A stretch of DNA of 64,000 nucleotides from Terricaulis sp. (GCA_024707365.1 JANPZV010000005.1:1116001-1180000), one strand, 5' to 3'; counted from the first letter of the stretch, positions 51,307 to 60,989 are shown. Translations and numbers: made by a program. The notes: generated by a model not told the origin, from the letters alone.

Positions 51307-52302
51307 ATGATATTAGCTGACAATGAACTTCGGGCCCAGTTAGGACGGCTCGAATTTGAGACTTCAAATCCAAACTTTCCCTTTGATGCTGAGCGTCAAA
51401 TCCAACCGTGCTCAATCGATTTGCGGCTGAGTGATGTATTTTGGAAGCCTAGGGCGTGGCGCACATTAGATTTGTCCGACGCCACGCCTCTTGGGCCGAA
51501 AGTTTCCAAAGCGTTTAAGCGCGTAAGGTTGGCGTATCCAGATGGCTACTTGCTCCGTCCGGGTTGCTCAGTTCTAGCGAGAACCTATGAGAAATTTTCT
51601 ATTCCAGAGGGTTTTGTGGGTTGGCTCGTTGGTCGAAGTTCACTCGCAAGGCTTGGGCTCTCGGTGTGCTCTGCGGCGCATTTTATAAACCCCGGTTGGC
51701 GGGGGCACATGCCGCTTTTAATTTCGAACAACAGCCCGTTCGCAATTCGTATACAACCCTACCTGGGGATCGTGCAGTTTTGCTTGCTCACGAGTTCCTC
51801 CGTTCCATCGCGTCTGTACGGAGCTCGGGGCATAGGTAGTAAATATGTGGATGATGACGGAGGCCCTTCGCGTTTCTGGCAAGATCACACGATTAAAAGA
51901 TTGCTCGAAAATCCGAATGCCACGAAGGCGACGCCCGAGGTTGGTGAGATTTTGCGGCACTACGCGGATCGACTTGACGAGCCGACACAAGCTAGATTTG
52001 CTCGTCACATTGAGCAGTATGGCGTTGTCTCGGATATTCGAACATTCTTTGCCGCATTCGTCGCGAGCGAACGTCAAAGGTCAAACACGCTCATACTCAT
52101 CTCTACGCTAACGGTTATCATAACGGGTGTCGTCGTAAGCTGGCTGCCGTCGCTAATAGGTCGGGGTTTATTGATTGGAGCATTTGCTGGCGCATTGGTC
52201 GTAAGCGCTGTGGCGCTGGTTTTATGGCAGGTCGTTTTGCAGCGGAACTCAACTATTTCGAGTGCGGAATTAAGTCGAATGGCGCGCGAAATGTACGATT
52301 AA
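51307..52302 (+). CDS. dCTP-deaminase/dUTPase-fold protein fused to a two-TM C-terminus; catalytic residues replaced
   Basis: The protein has 331 residues. Residues 1-180 follow the Dcd layout: IQPCSIDLRL (32-41), LRPGCSVLARTYE (83-95), GRSSLARLG (109-117), AHFINPGWRG (124-133), IQPYLGIVQF (149-158). Arg110, Ser111 and Arg115 are kept. The Asp of the E. coli IDPGW motif is Asn128 here, and the catalytic Glu138 of E. coli Dcd aligns with Leu138. Residues 195-255 are a helical linker. Two TM helices lie at 261-280 and 284-311, then a 20-residue cytoplasmic tail. The DNA is clearly AT-richer than the flanks. It probably binds nucleotide without deaminating it. Confidence 0.85.
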   Translation: MILADNELRAQLGRLEFETSNPNFPFDAERQIQPCSIDLRLSDVFWKPRAWRTLDLSDATPLGPKVSKAFKRVRLAYPDGYLLRPGCSVLARTYEKFSIPEGFVGWLVGRSSLARLGLSVCSAAHFINPGWRGHMPLLISNNSPFAIRIQPYLGIVQFCLLTSSSVPSRLYGARGIGSKYVDDDGGPSRFWQDHTIKRLLENPNATKATPEVGEILRHYADRLDEPTQARFARHIEQYGVVSDIRTFFAAFVASERQRSNTLILISTLTVIITGVVVSWLPSLIGRGLLIGAFAGALVVSAVALVLWQVVLQRNSTISSAELSRMAREMYD

Positions 52303-52405
52303 TTTACAGTATCTGGGGACTATTCGCGGGACGAATGCGCAACATGTTGATGTGGCACGTGCTGTGGTTAATTCTGTTAACTCAGATGCGATTCGCAAGG
52401 TTCCA
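52303..52405 (+). other. AT-rich spacer between the DCD-like gene and the DUF1653 gene
   Basis: About 100 bases without a gene, containing AATTCTGTTAACTCAGATG and a possible extended start of the next frame (a GTG or ATG upstream of 52406). No terminator is visible, so both genes may share a transcript. Confidence 0.3.
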
Positions 52406-52684
52406 ATGACGATGTGGCCGCAACTATGTTGGACGCAGCCCCAGATCAGGACGGGGCTTTACCGCCACTACAAGGGCGATCTCTACGAAGTTCTAAGTGT
52501 AGCGACGCACTCCGAGTCCAGCGAGGCGCTCGTTATTTATCGATCGCTTGCTGTAGGAGCCGTATGGGCGCGACCTTGCTCGATGTTTACCCAAATGGTG
52601 AGTGTCAACGGGGTCGAAATTCCTCGGTTCGAGTGGATGGAGAGCGACCAGGAAGTGCAGCGCGCATCGGCCTTCGCGCGCTGA
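52406..52684 (+). CDS. DUF1653 domain protein
   Basis: The protein has 92 residues from ATG 52406; upstream in-frame codons exist but lack conservation. TGLYRHYKGDLYEVLSVATH, ALVIYRSLAVGAVWARPCSM-F and VNGVEIPRFEWM are the DUF1653 signature. The family is small, soluble and of unknown function; members occur widely on chromosomes and sometimes in phage-like DNA. Its composition continues the AT-rich insert shared with the DCD-like gene. Confidence 0.85.
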   Translation: MTMWPQLCWTQPQIRTGLYRHYKGDLYEVLSVATHSESSEALVIYRSLAVGAVWARPCSMFTQMVSVNGVEIPRFEWMESDQEVQRASAFAR

Positions 52685-53239
52685 CTCTTACCCCCACGCC
52701 CCAGCGCTCCTGCCCAGCATTTCCGGCCCCGCGCCAAAAACTTATCCCACACCCCAAAATCCCGCGTATCATCACCCCATCGCATCCGCATGAGGGTGAT
52801 TGGCCAGAAGCAACCAAGCGCGATGTGATGTGATGGAGCGTGGCGCTCCGATGTTTGAGCCCCAGCCCCGGCATTGTCGCGGTGTCGGAAGAGGGGGCCG
52901 GGCGGCTCTTGCGTGCGGCGCGAACGCTGCGGGAGGCGTTACCGGGCGCATCGTTTGCGTAGCCCGCGGGAAGCTAAAAGCGCGGGATAATCCAGGGACG
53001 GCGCAAGTTTTCACGCCGCCTGCACGCCGTCGGCTGAGCCGCCTCCGGAGGTGAAATACCCTCCGCGACGGAGCCGGCGCCTAAGCATCACGGGGCGCGA
53101 TGGTTCGCGTCGGTCCGCGCCGCTTCAACGGCGCACTTAGAAAGGCGCGCACCATCGCGTCCCGCCCTCTCTACGGAGAGCTCCGTTTTTTCGGCGCGCG
53201 CGCCAACAAGGCTTGCGCGCGCCTTGATGAAGGCAAGCC
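52685..53239. other. 555-base noncoding region with hairpins and a terminator
   Basis: No supported gene lies here. An ATCACCC...GGGTGAT hairpin (52771-52800) marks the left side. On the right, GGGGCGCGATGGT (53093-53105) pairs with ACCATCGCGTCCC (53151-53163) around an inner GCGCCGCTTCAACGGCGC hairpin, followed by an intrinsic terminator at 53173-53191. A transcript on the plus strand would be well structured. It does not match RNase P, SRP RNA or tmRNA motifs that I can recognise. Confidence 0.45.
53173..53191 (+). terminator. intrinsic terminator
   Basis: ACGGA, a 4-base loop and TCCGT followed by a run of six Ts. It would end transcription of whatever lies upstream on the plus strand, in a region without a protein gene. 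Confidence 0.65.
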
Positions 53240-53617
53240 ATGGCGCCGAAATCCGATCCGCACGCACAAGCGCAAGCCGCGCTCGGCCAAGCGCAACGCG
53301 CCGCCAAGCGCGGCGATCTGCGTGAGGCCGAACGCTGGAGCAAAACCGCAGAGCGCATGGCCGCCGCCGCTGAAAAGCTCGGCGCGCTGCCGCAGGCGGA
53401 AGAAGAAGATGCAGAGGCGCTGCGTGCGGAATTGCGCGGCCGGCTGCGCCGCCTGGTTGAAGCCAACGATGCGCTGAACGCCTGGCAGCGCGCGAAAGAA
53501 AATTACGACGCGGCGATGCAGGCCGCGCTCGCCAATGGCTTGCCCTTGCCCGAGCCGCTCGCCCCGTGCCCAGGCGGGGAGCCGTATCTCATGCGCATCG
53601 CCAGCGGCGAGATTTAG
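53240..53617 (+). CDS. small soluble helical protein of unknown function
   Basis: The protein has 125 residues from ATG 53240. Almost all helical: AQAQAALGQAQRAAKRGDLR-EAERWSKTAERMAA, then ALRAELRGRLRRLVEANDAL, with a short C-terminal GGEPYLMRIASGEI. The first half may form a TPR-like or coiled-coil hairpin. No family is recognised. Confidence 0.55.
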   Translation: MAPKSDPHAQAQAALGQAQRAAKRGDLREAERWSKTAERMAAAAEKLGALPQAEEEDAEALRAELRGRLRRLVEANDALNAWQRAKENYDAAMQAALANGLPLPEPLAPCPGGEPYLMRIASGEI

Positions 53618-53632
53618 CCGCACGGGCGCGCG

Positions 53633-54852
53633 TCAGATCTGCAGCAGCTTGCGCGCCAGATTGTTGCGGTGCAGCTCAGGCGCGCCGCCGGCCATGGTGG
53701 CGCCGCGGCGGGCGAAATAGATCGGCGTCGGCATCAGCGCATGCGCGGGGCCGATCGGCTCGGCCGCGGGGATCACTTGGCGCGCCGCGCGCTGATCGGG
53801 CGCGCGTAATAGCCGATGGCCTCGACCGCAAGCTCGGTGAGCGCCTGATCGATCTCGCGGTTGCGGATGTTGAGCAGGGTGTGCTCAGGCCCCGGCGCTG
53901 CGCCCGCCGCGGCGCCAAGCACAAGCGCCTCGGCCACGGCGTTGGCGGCTTCGACGCTGATTTCCAGCAGGCCAAGCTTGCGGGAAAAATCTGGATCGTC
54001 GATCAGGCGCGCGCCATGGCCGTCGCTCTCGGCGTGGGCGATGGCGCGGATCGAGGCCGCGCGCCGGCGCAGCTCAAAGCCGATGCGCGCGGTGCCTGCG
54101 CCGTGCTCGAAGGTGAGAAGATGCATGGCGATGCGCCAGCCGTCGTTCTCATCGCCCAGCCGGCGCGCGCGGGGCACGCGCACGTCGGTAAAGAACACCT
54201 CGTTAAAATCGTGCTCGCCCGCGATATTGATGATCGGCCGCACAAGGATGCCGGGGCTATCCATATCGACCAGCAAAACCGTGAGCCCCTTGCGCTTATC
54301 TTCCTCAATCGCCGTGCGCGCGAGCAAGAAAATATGCGTCGCAAAGTGCGCCGATGTGGTCCAGGTTTTCGAGCCGTTGACGATGTAATCATCGCCATCG
54401 GCGCGCGCGGAAAGCTTGATCGCGGAAAGGTCAGAGCCCGCGCCGGGTTCGGAAAAGCCCTGCGCCCACCAATGATCGCCGCTGAGGATCGGCGGCAGAA
54501 ACTGTTTCTTCTGTGCGTCATCGCCAAAGCGCATGATGCAAGGGGCGGCGAAATTCTGGCCCATGCGGTTGATGCCCGGCGGGTGCGCGCGCGCGGTTTC
54601 TATTTCCCAAATGATCCTTTCACGCGCCGTAAAGCCCGCGCCGCCATGCTCAACCGGCCAATTGGGCGCGCCCCAGCCATGCGCGTGCAAAATTTTCTGC
54701 CACTGGCGCGCATACTCAAATTCGGAAAACGCCCAGCATGTCACATAGGCGGCGCGGCGCATCTCGGGGGTGAGGTTGTCCTCATAAAAGCGCCGGACTT
54801 TGTCGCGGAAGGCGATCTCATCGGTGGTGAGATCCATCGCATCAAGGTTCAT
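53633..54852 (-). CDS. acyl-CoA dehydrogenase (first of a tandem pair), frame broken once
   Basis: About 406 residues. MNLDAMDLTTDEIAFRDKVR, APNWPVEHGGAGFTARER, WWAQGFSEPGAGSDLSAIKL and GSKTWTTSAHFATHIFLLAR are the ACAD family FAD/substrate motifs. Near 53775 the frame changes; the continuing frame ends MAGGAPELHRNNLARKLLQI at 53633, giving a normal length. It oxidises an acyl-CoA to the 2-enoyl-CoA. It overlaps the next dehydrogenase by 11 bases, so the two likely form an alpha2beta2 enzyme as in steroid-degrading ACAD pairs. Confidence 0.9.
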
Positions 54853-55957
54853 GGGCGAATGCCTCTGCTGCGTGGCGGAGATAGCGGCGCAAGTGGTGAT
54901 CGGATGAGCCAAACATCGATTGGGCCAGCGTGATGCGCTTGAAATATTGGCCTATATCGCACTCTTCGGTGATGCCCATGGCGCCGTGGATTTGCACCGC
55001 GGCTTTGGCGACAAAGCTGGATTCGGTGCAAACCTGGGTCTTGCAAGCTGATGCAAGCTTCGCGCGTTCGCGCGGCGGGCCGTCGAGCGCGCGGCTCGCC
55101 TTCACGACAAGCGCCGCCGCCTGTTCGTATGCAATGCGCATATCCACAAGGCGATGGCGCAGCACTTGGAAATGCGCGAGGGTTTTGCCGAAGGCTTCCC
55201 GCGTTTGGCAATGGGCGACGCAACGCGCATTGAGCGCTTCCATCGCGCCGACGAGATCGGCGCACAGCGCAACGCTTGCCTCATCCAGCGCGCGTTCGAT
55301 GAAGCCAAGCGCGCCATCGCGCGGGCCAAGCAAGGCTTCGGCAGGCGCGCGGACGGCGTTGAACGTGATGTCGGCGGCGGATTGGCCGTCCATAGTGTTG
55401 TAGATGCGCTTTGAAATTCCTTCCGCGCCAGCGGGCAAAATGAACAACGAAATGCCGGCCGCATCGGCGGCGTCGCCCGCCGTGCGGGCGCTGACGATCA
55501 GGAAATCCGCTTGCGGCGCGCCATAGACCACGATTTTGCGCCCGCTGAGCACAAAGCCGCCCGCGCCATCGGCTGCGGCCAAGGTGACGTAGGCGGGATT
55601 GAAGCGAGAGGCGGTTTCGCTAAAGGCGAAAGCGAGGCGCTGACGGCCTTCGGCGATCTTGGGCAAGTGCTCGGCTTTCTGCGCCGCATCGCCGGCGAGG
55701 CGCACGAGCCCGGCGGCGAGCACGATGCCCGGAATATAATTGGACTCAATCAGCCCGCGGCCCAGCGCCTCGGCCACGATCGCGGTTTCGAGCGGGCCGG
55801 CATTGCTGCCGCCATGGGTTTCCTCGAAGGAAAGCCCAAGCAGGCCGAGATCGGCGAACTGGCGCCAGCGTGCGTCTTCGTGGGGCGCAGGGGCGGCAAA
55901 GGCCCGGCCGAGCGACTCGCGAAGGAGGTTTTGTTCTTCAGTCCAAGTGTGGCGCAT
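54842..55957 (-). CDS. acyl-CoA dehydrogenase (second of the pair)
   Basis: The protein has 371 residues from ATG 55957 (MRHTWTEEQNLLRESLGRAF). LGLSFEETHGGSNAGPLETA and FAFSETASRFNPAYVTLAAA are ACAD motifs, with FGKTLAHFQVLRHRLVDM and IHGAMGITEECDIGQYFKRI at the C-terminus. The frame is intact. Tandem, overlapping and diverged ACAD genes are typical of heteromeric dehydrogenases acting on bulky CoA thioesters. The substrate is unknown. Confidence 0.92.
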   Translation of the reverse strand: MRHTWTEEQNLLRESLGRAFAAPAPHEDARWRQFADLGLLGLSFEETHGGSNAGPLETAIVAEALGRGLIESNYIPGIVLAAGLVRLAGDAAQKAEHLPKIAEGRQRLAFAFSETASRFNPAYVTLAAADGAGGFVLSGRKIVVYGAPQADFLIVSARTAGDAADAAGISLFILPAGAEGISKRIYNTMDGQSAADITFNAVRAPAEALLGPRDGALGFIERALDEASVALCADLVGAMEALNARCVAHCQTREAFGKTLAHFQVLRHRLVDMRIAYEQAAALVVKASRALDGPPRERAKLASACKTQVCTESSFVAKAAVQIHGAMGITEECDIGQYFKRITLAQSMFGSSDHHLRRYLRHAAEAFAHEP

Positions 55958-56079
55958 GTCGCGGTCCGGCTTTTTTCCATAAAAGGTCATAAAGATGGAC
56001 TTTAAGAAAAACAAGAAGCTGGCCAGCCGCCCGCTGGGCGCGGCTTGCCCATCATCAGCTTGGTTGATATTGCCGGTGC

Positions 56080-57226
56080 ATGCGGCTGACGGACGATCAA
56101 ACTCAATTGCAAGATAGCGCGCGCAAATTGATGCGGCGCCATGCGCCGCCGGACGTGGTGCGCGAGTTGGATGAACGGCGCCTCTATCCCTACGATCTGC
56201 ATCGCGCCTGGGCTGAGGCCGGCCTGCTCGCGCTCGCCTTCCCGGAGGAAGACGGCGGCCTTGGCGGATCCGTGGCTGATCTGCTGATCGTGGGGGAAGA
56301 GATTTCCTACGCCTCGCCGGATTTGTTCATGGCCTTTGCCGGCAATGTGTTCTGTGGCCTCAATATCGCCCGTAAAGGCTCTCCCGCGCAGCGGCGGGCA
56401 TGGCTGCCCAAGCTGATGGCTGGCGAGCTGCGCATGGCGATTTCGATGTCCGAGCCGGGCGCTGGATCTGATGTGGGCGCAATTCAAACGCACGCTGTGC
56501 GCGATGGCGCGGGGTGGCGCATTAACGGCCAAAAGCTCTGGTGCACCGGCGCCGGCGCCGACAACACGCTGCTGAACATCTATCTGCGCACGGATCGGGA
56601 AGCGCCCTATCGAAAAGGGCTCTCGCTTATGCTGGTGGAGAATGACGCCGAGGGCGTTGAGCTGCGCCGCTGCGACATGCTGGGCCGGCGCGCCACTGGC
56701 ACGTACGAGGTTTTCCTAAAGGACGTGTATGTGGATGATAGCCGCATCATCGGCGGGCTCAACCAGGGCTGGGATTGCGCGATGTCGGGCCTTCAGATCG
56801 AGCGAGATCGTTTCTTGCGCGAGCAATACGGGCGCGTCGCGCGCGGTGGTTGATATGGCCTCAGCCTATGCGGGGGAACGGCGGCAGTTTGACCGCACTA
56901 TTGGCTCAAATCAGGCGATCGCGCACATGCTCGCCGACATGGCGACGGAGGTGGAAGCCGGGCGCGCGCTGACGATGATGGCGGCGGAAAAGCTCGCCGC
57001 CGGAGAGGACGCGCTGCGCGAAATCACCATGGCCAAGCTTTTCACCTCGGAAACCTACGTCAAAGTGGCCAGCCAAGGCATGCAGATTATGGGCGCTTAT
57101 GGATATAGCATGGAATATGACATGCAGCGGCATTATCGTGATTGCCGAAGCGCGACGATTGCGGCAGGCAGCTCGCAAATGCAGCGTAATCTGATCGCGC
57201 GCCTGATGGGACATGTGGTTCCCTAA
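56080..57226 (+). CDS. acyl-CoA dehydrogenase (third), frame broken once
   Basis: About 381 residues from ATG 56080 (MRLTDDQTQLQDSARKLMRR). LLALAFPEEDGGLGGSVADL, MAISMSEPGAGSDVGAIQTH and INGQKLWCTGAGADNTLLNI are ACAD motifs. The break lies near 56840 (GCGCGCGG); the second part starts VVDMASAYAGERRQFDRTIG and has MQIMGAYGYSMEYDMQRHYR. It diverges from the tandem dehydrogenases by 122 bases, sharing their regulatory space. Confidence 0.92.
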
Positions 57227-57260
57227 GGCGCGGCCGAAGCAAAAAGGGGCGCTAACCGCG

Positions 57261-57746
57261 ATGGCCAAGCGGGGACCGAAGACCAGGCGCGCAACGCGCG
57301 ATTACACGAGAGGCCGCACGCTCTCTCTCATGAAGCAGGTGCAGTATCGAACCTTCGTGCGGCTGGAAGGGGCGCTGCAACATCTTGGCGTGTCCGCCGT
57401 GCAGTATCGCGTGCTGGCGGCTATTCAGAGGAAACGCTACGTCTCGTCGGCGGAGCTCGCGCGAATTTTCGATGTGCGCCCACAGACAATGTTCAAGCAG
57501 ATCGCTGCGCTGGAAGCGCGCGCGCTTATCAAACGCCATGTGAGCGAAGCCAACAAGCGCGTGCTGGAGATGGAGCTCACGGCTGAAGGCGAGGCGCTGC
57601 TGAAAAGCTGCGCACAGGTCGCGGCGGCGGTGGAGAAGGAATTGTTCAGCGAGTTCACTGATGGCGAATTGGCGATGTATAGTGAATTCATGCTCAGAAT
57701 GATTGCGTCGGCGCGCAGCACGCCGCGTGCGCGCGGCGGCGATTAG
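57261..57746 (+). CDS. MarR-family transcriptional regulator
   Basis: The protein has 161 residues from ATG 57261. A basic tail (MAKRGPKTRRATRDYTRGRT) precedes the winged helix: LGVSAVQYRVLAAIQRKRYV, SSAELARIFDVRPQTMFKQI-AALEARALIKRHV. It would be a ligand-responsive repressor. It lies 34 bases after the third dehydrogenase and converges on the transporter, so it is the obvious candidate to control this cluster. Confidence 0.9.
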   Translation: MAKRGPKTRRATRDYTRGRTLSLMKQVQYRTFVRLEGALQHLGVSAVQYRVLAAIQRKRYVSSAELARIFDVRPQTMFKQIAALEARALIKRHVSEANKRVLEMELTAEGEALLKSCAQVAAAVEKELFSEFTDGELAMYSEFMLRMIASARSTPRARGGD

Positions 57747-57766
57747 CCGGCCTTTTGCAGCGAGTT

Positions 57767-59070
57767 TTATCGCGGCATTTTGCTTGTCAGCACAAACACG
57801 ATGATCGCAGCGAGCACGAGCGGCAGGGCCAAAAATCAAAAAAGCCCTCTGCGGAATGATTATATTCCAGCACGCCCGCGCCGAGCAAAGGCCCGGCAAT
57901 GGATGCAGCGCGCCCCGCGCCATACGCCCAGCCGACGCCTGTCGCGCGGATGCTGGTTGGGTAAAGCACTGAGGCCAACGAGGCGAGCCCGGCATGGGCG
58001 GCATGCTGAAAAGCGCCCATGACGCCAAGCGCGGCGAACATCCACATGCTCGGGGCCGTGAGCCCGACGAGCGCGGTGGCGACGGCCGCAATGAGGAAGA
58101 AGGCCGGCACGACAGCACGAAAACCGAATCGATCGATCCCCGCGCCGACGATGATCATGCCGATGGCCCCCGCTGCGGTGCCGATGGCGGTGGTGACGGC
58201 GACTTGTTTCCAGGGCAATTCGACGATGTCGCGGAAAACGGTTGTCTTCCAAACGCCGCCGCTGATGTAGATGAAGCTGCAAATGAAGGCGAGCCAAAGC
58301 AGGAACGTTGTGACGCCGAGGCTGCCGGAGAACAGCCCGCCGGCGCCGGCGCCTTTGCCGGAAGCCTGGGGTGGCAAAAGCGCGATTGGCGCGGCGCCGG
58401 GTGGCTGAAGCTGGCGAATGAGTGCAGCTGTTTTTGCGCTGTTTGGCTCCTTATTGGCCAGAAAGCGCAGCGATTCAGGCAGGCCGAAAAAGACGATGGG
58501 CAGCATCGCCAGCGGCAAAAGCGTTGCGATCCAGAATGCGCCGCGCCAGCCGAGCGGCTCGAGCAAGAACGCCTGCATGCCCGCCCCGAGCAGCGCGCCA
58601 AACATCGCGCCGGCGAGCACGATCGTGGTGAGCGTTGATCGCAGGCGCTTTGGCGCGGCTTCGGTGGTGAGCGAGACAAGAACCGCGATCATGGAGCTTG
58701 CGAATATGCCCGTCACGAAGCGGCAGCTCGCAAGCGTGAGCACTGAGTTCGTGAAGATGGTGGCGAACGAACTGACGATGACAAGCCCAAGGCAGATCAA
58801 AAGCAGCCGCCGCCGCCCGAAGCGATCGCTGAGCGGGGTCACGATATAGGCGCCGATCAGCATGCCGAGCTGCTGGCTCATCAGGGCGGGCGTGAGTGCT
58901 GTGCGCTCCACCCCCATATCCGCGGCGACGCTGGGCAGAACCCAGCCCAAGACCTGAAGATCAAAGCCATCGACCATCATGGTCAGCGTGGCGATCAGAA
59001 CGATGCGCAGATGGACGCGGCCGAATTTGAGCCCGTCAAGGAAGGTGTCGACTTCCATCGTGGCGGCCAT
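57767..59070 (-). CDS. AAHS-type MFS transporter, frame broken at the C-terminus
   Basis: About 434 residues from ATG 59070, 12 TM segments. MMVDGFDLQVLGWVLPSVAA (the aromatic-acid/H+ symporter DG motif), IVTPLSDRFGRRRLLLICLG and APKRLRSTLTTIVLAGAM are typical. Near 57843, a run of Ts on the minus strand, the frame shifts; the continuing frame gives FLALPLVLAAIIVFVLTSKM and stops at 57769, restoring the last helix. It should import an organic acid. It diverges from the flavin monooxygenase. Confidence 0.88.
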
Positions 59071-59115
59071 GGACGAGCATCCTCTCGCGATGCGCGTGCG
59101 CACGCGCCGAGGATA

Positions 59116-59223
59116 ATATAAGCTTGGCGATGATGAATGGGCTAGCTATTTAGTTGATAAATCACAAAAGCGCGCCTTTACAAGCTTTACCCCGCGTGGC
59201 ACCGTCAAATATATAAGCTTGGC
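59116..59223. promoter_or_regulatory. repeated ATATAAGCTTGGC motif in a divergent promoter region
   Basis: ATATAAGCTTGGC occurs twice in direct orientation (59116-59128 and 59211-59223) between the transporter and the monooxygenase. A related ATATAAGCTAG is found on the minus strand at 61880-61890 before the aldolase. The motif includes an AT-rich -10-like core, so it is either a promoter element or an operator of the MarR protein. Confidence 0.55.
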
Positions 59224-59326
59224 TGTTATTGGAGTTGACGCCAACGACCGAGCGCAACGGAGCGGGCAAGCCGAGCGCCGCGCGGGCTCAGCTCGGCGGG
59301 CGGGCGCGCGCAAACGAGGAAACGAC

Positions 59327-60623
59327 ATGCAGTTTGGCCTTTTCTACGAACATCAGGCGCCAGGCCCAATTTCGCCGGAGCGCGATCAGCGCGTGTTGCA
59401 CACGGCGCTTGATGAACTCGAACTCGCCGACCGATTGGGCTTTGATTACGCCTGGGTGGTCGAGCACCATTTTCTGGAGGAGTATTCTCACTCTTCCGCG
59501 CCGGAGGTGTTTTTGAAGGCCTTGAGCCAGCGCACCAAGCGCATGCGGCTTGGCCATGGCATTTGCGTGATGCCGCCAAAGATCAACCATCCCGCACGCG
59601 TGGCTGAGCGCCTGGCGACGCTCGATCTTCTGTCGGGCGGGCGCGTGGAATGGGGCACGGGCGAAAGCGGAACGGCGATGGAGCTTGAGGGCTTCGGCGT
59701 CGAGCCGGATTTCAAAAAAGATATGTGGCGCGAGGCGACAGAGCAATGCGCAAACATGATGACGATGCACCCCTATCCGGGCTTCTCGGGCCAGCATTTT
59801 TCGATGCCGCCGCGCAATCTTGTGCCCAAGCCGCTGCAGCGGCCGCATCCGCCGCTTTGGGTGGCGTGCTCGCGCCGCGACACGATTTTGCGCGCCGCCG
59901 AAAATGGGATGGGGGGCCTTGGTGTTCGGTTTTGCCGCGCCCGAGCAGGCGGGCAAGTGGGTTGAGGAATATTACGACATCATCCGCTCCGATCGCTGCG
60001 TGCCGGTTGGCCATTCGGTGAACGCCAATTTCGCGATCGTGACGGCGCTTTCGGTCAATCACGATGCGGAAGAAGCGATTAAGCGCGGCGAAGAAGGGTT
60101 CAAATTCTTTGGCTATTCACTTGGGCATTTTGCGTCGTTCGGGTCGCATGTGCCGGGCGATTCCAAAGTTTGGGAAAACTTTCTGCCCGCAGCGAGCGCG
60201 ATCGAGAACAATCACGGCGCGGGCGGCATTGGCACGCCAGAGCAGGTCTATGCGCATTGCAAGGCGTATGCGGATGTCGGTGTCGATCAGATTATCTTCG
60301 TGCAACAGACGGGAAATTCCTCGCATGAGCACATCTGCGAGTCGCTGAGCTTGTTCGCGAAAGAGGTGATGCCGCGTTTAAAAGAAGGCGAGGAAGCGCG
60401 GCTTGAGAAGAAAGCGCGCGATCTTGCGCCGGCTATCGAAGCGGCGCTGGCGCGAAAGCCGCGCATGAAGGAAATAGCGCTGAAGGACGTGCCCGTCGTC
60501 AAATCCTATGGCGCGCGCAGCAAAGACGCGGGCACGTTTGTGAACGTGCGTTCTGATCGCGGCGGCGGCTTGGCGGTGGTGGCGGAAGATCCGTTGGCGA
60601 AGCAGGCAAAGCCAAAGGGCTGA
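59327..60623 (+). CDS. luciferase-like (LLM) flavin-dependent monooxygenase, frame broken once
   Basis: About 431 residues from ATG 59327 with SD GAGGAAA. MQFGLFYEHQAPGPISPERD, FDYAWVVEHHFLEEYSHSSA-PEVFLKAL, RVEWGTGESGTAMELEGFG and PHPPLWVACSRRDTI are bacterial luciferase-family motifs. The break lies at the GGGG-rich run near 59910-59920; then VFGFAAPEQAGKWVEEYYD continues to PLAKQAKPKG. It uses reduced flavin from a partner reductase (not seen here) to oxygenate an organic substrate. Confidence 0.92.
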
Positions 60624-60641
60624 TATGCGGAAGGCGCCGGC

Positions 60642-60989
60642 TTATCCGGCGCCTTCTTCTTCTTTTCCATCCAGTTCGTTGACGAGGTTGAGCAGGCAGC
60701 GCGCGGCGCTGACGGCGTTGGGCCAGGACGCATAGAAGGCAAGATGCGTGATCATTTCGCCGAGCTCTTCGCGCGTGAGCCCATTTTCGAGCCCTGTCTG
60801 CATATGGCCTGGGATTTGTTCTGGCCGGTACATGGCGATCAGCGCCGCGATGGTGATGAGGCTGCGGTCACGTTTGGAAAGGCCTGGCCGCTCCCACACC
60901 TCATCGTAAAGCAGCGTCTGCGTGTAGTGATTGAGCATGGGCGCGACCTTGGCCAATTGTTGGCCTTTGCCGCCGAGCGGGCGCTTCAT
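60642..60989 (-). CDS. carboxymuconolactone decarboxylase-family protein, in frame with the aldolase upstream
   Basis: 115 residues from ATG 60989 (MKRPLGGKGQQLAKVAPMLN), with GAGGAGG before it. WERPGLSKRDRSLITIAALI and GHMQTGLENGLTREELGEMI-THLAFYASWPNAV are the CMD/AhpD fold. CMD proteins are either lactone decarboxylases or peroxidase-like; no CxxC is visible, so decarboxylase or unknown. The aldolase frame upstream has no stop and reads straight into this one, so a fused product is possible. Confidence 0.85.
   Translation of the reverse strand: MKRPLGGKGQQLAKVAPMLNHYTQTLLYDEVWERPGLSKRDRSLITIAALIAMYRPEQIPGHMQTGLENGLTREELGEMITHLAFYASWPNAVSAARCLLNLVNELDGKEEEGAG

Noticed and set aside
52800..53054. 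An open frame of 84 residues in the region after DUF1653.
   Set aside because: Its sequence is unlike any family, overlaps alternative frames equally, and the region folds as hairpins; not supported as a gene.
52840..53092. Possible cobalamin riboswitch, RNase P RNA or SRP RNA in the noncoding region.
   Set aside because: Short similarities (GGGACGGCG, GGGAA) occur, but the diagnostic blocks of these RNAs are absent.
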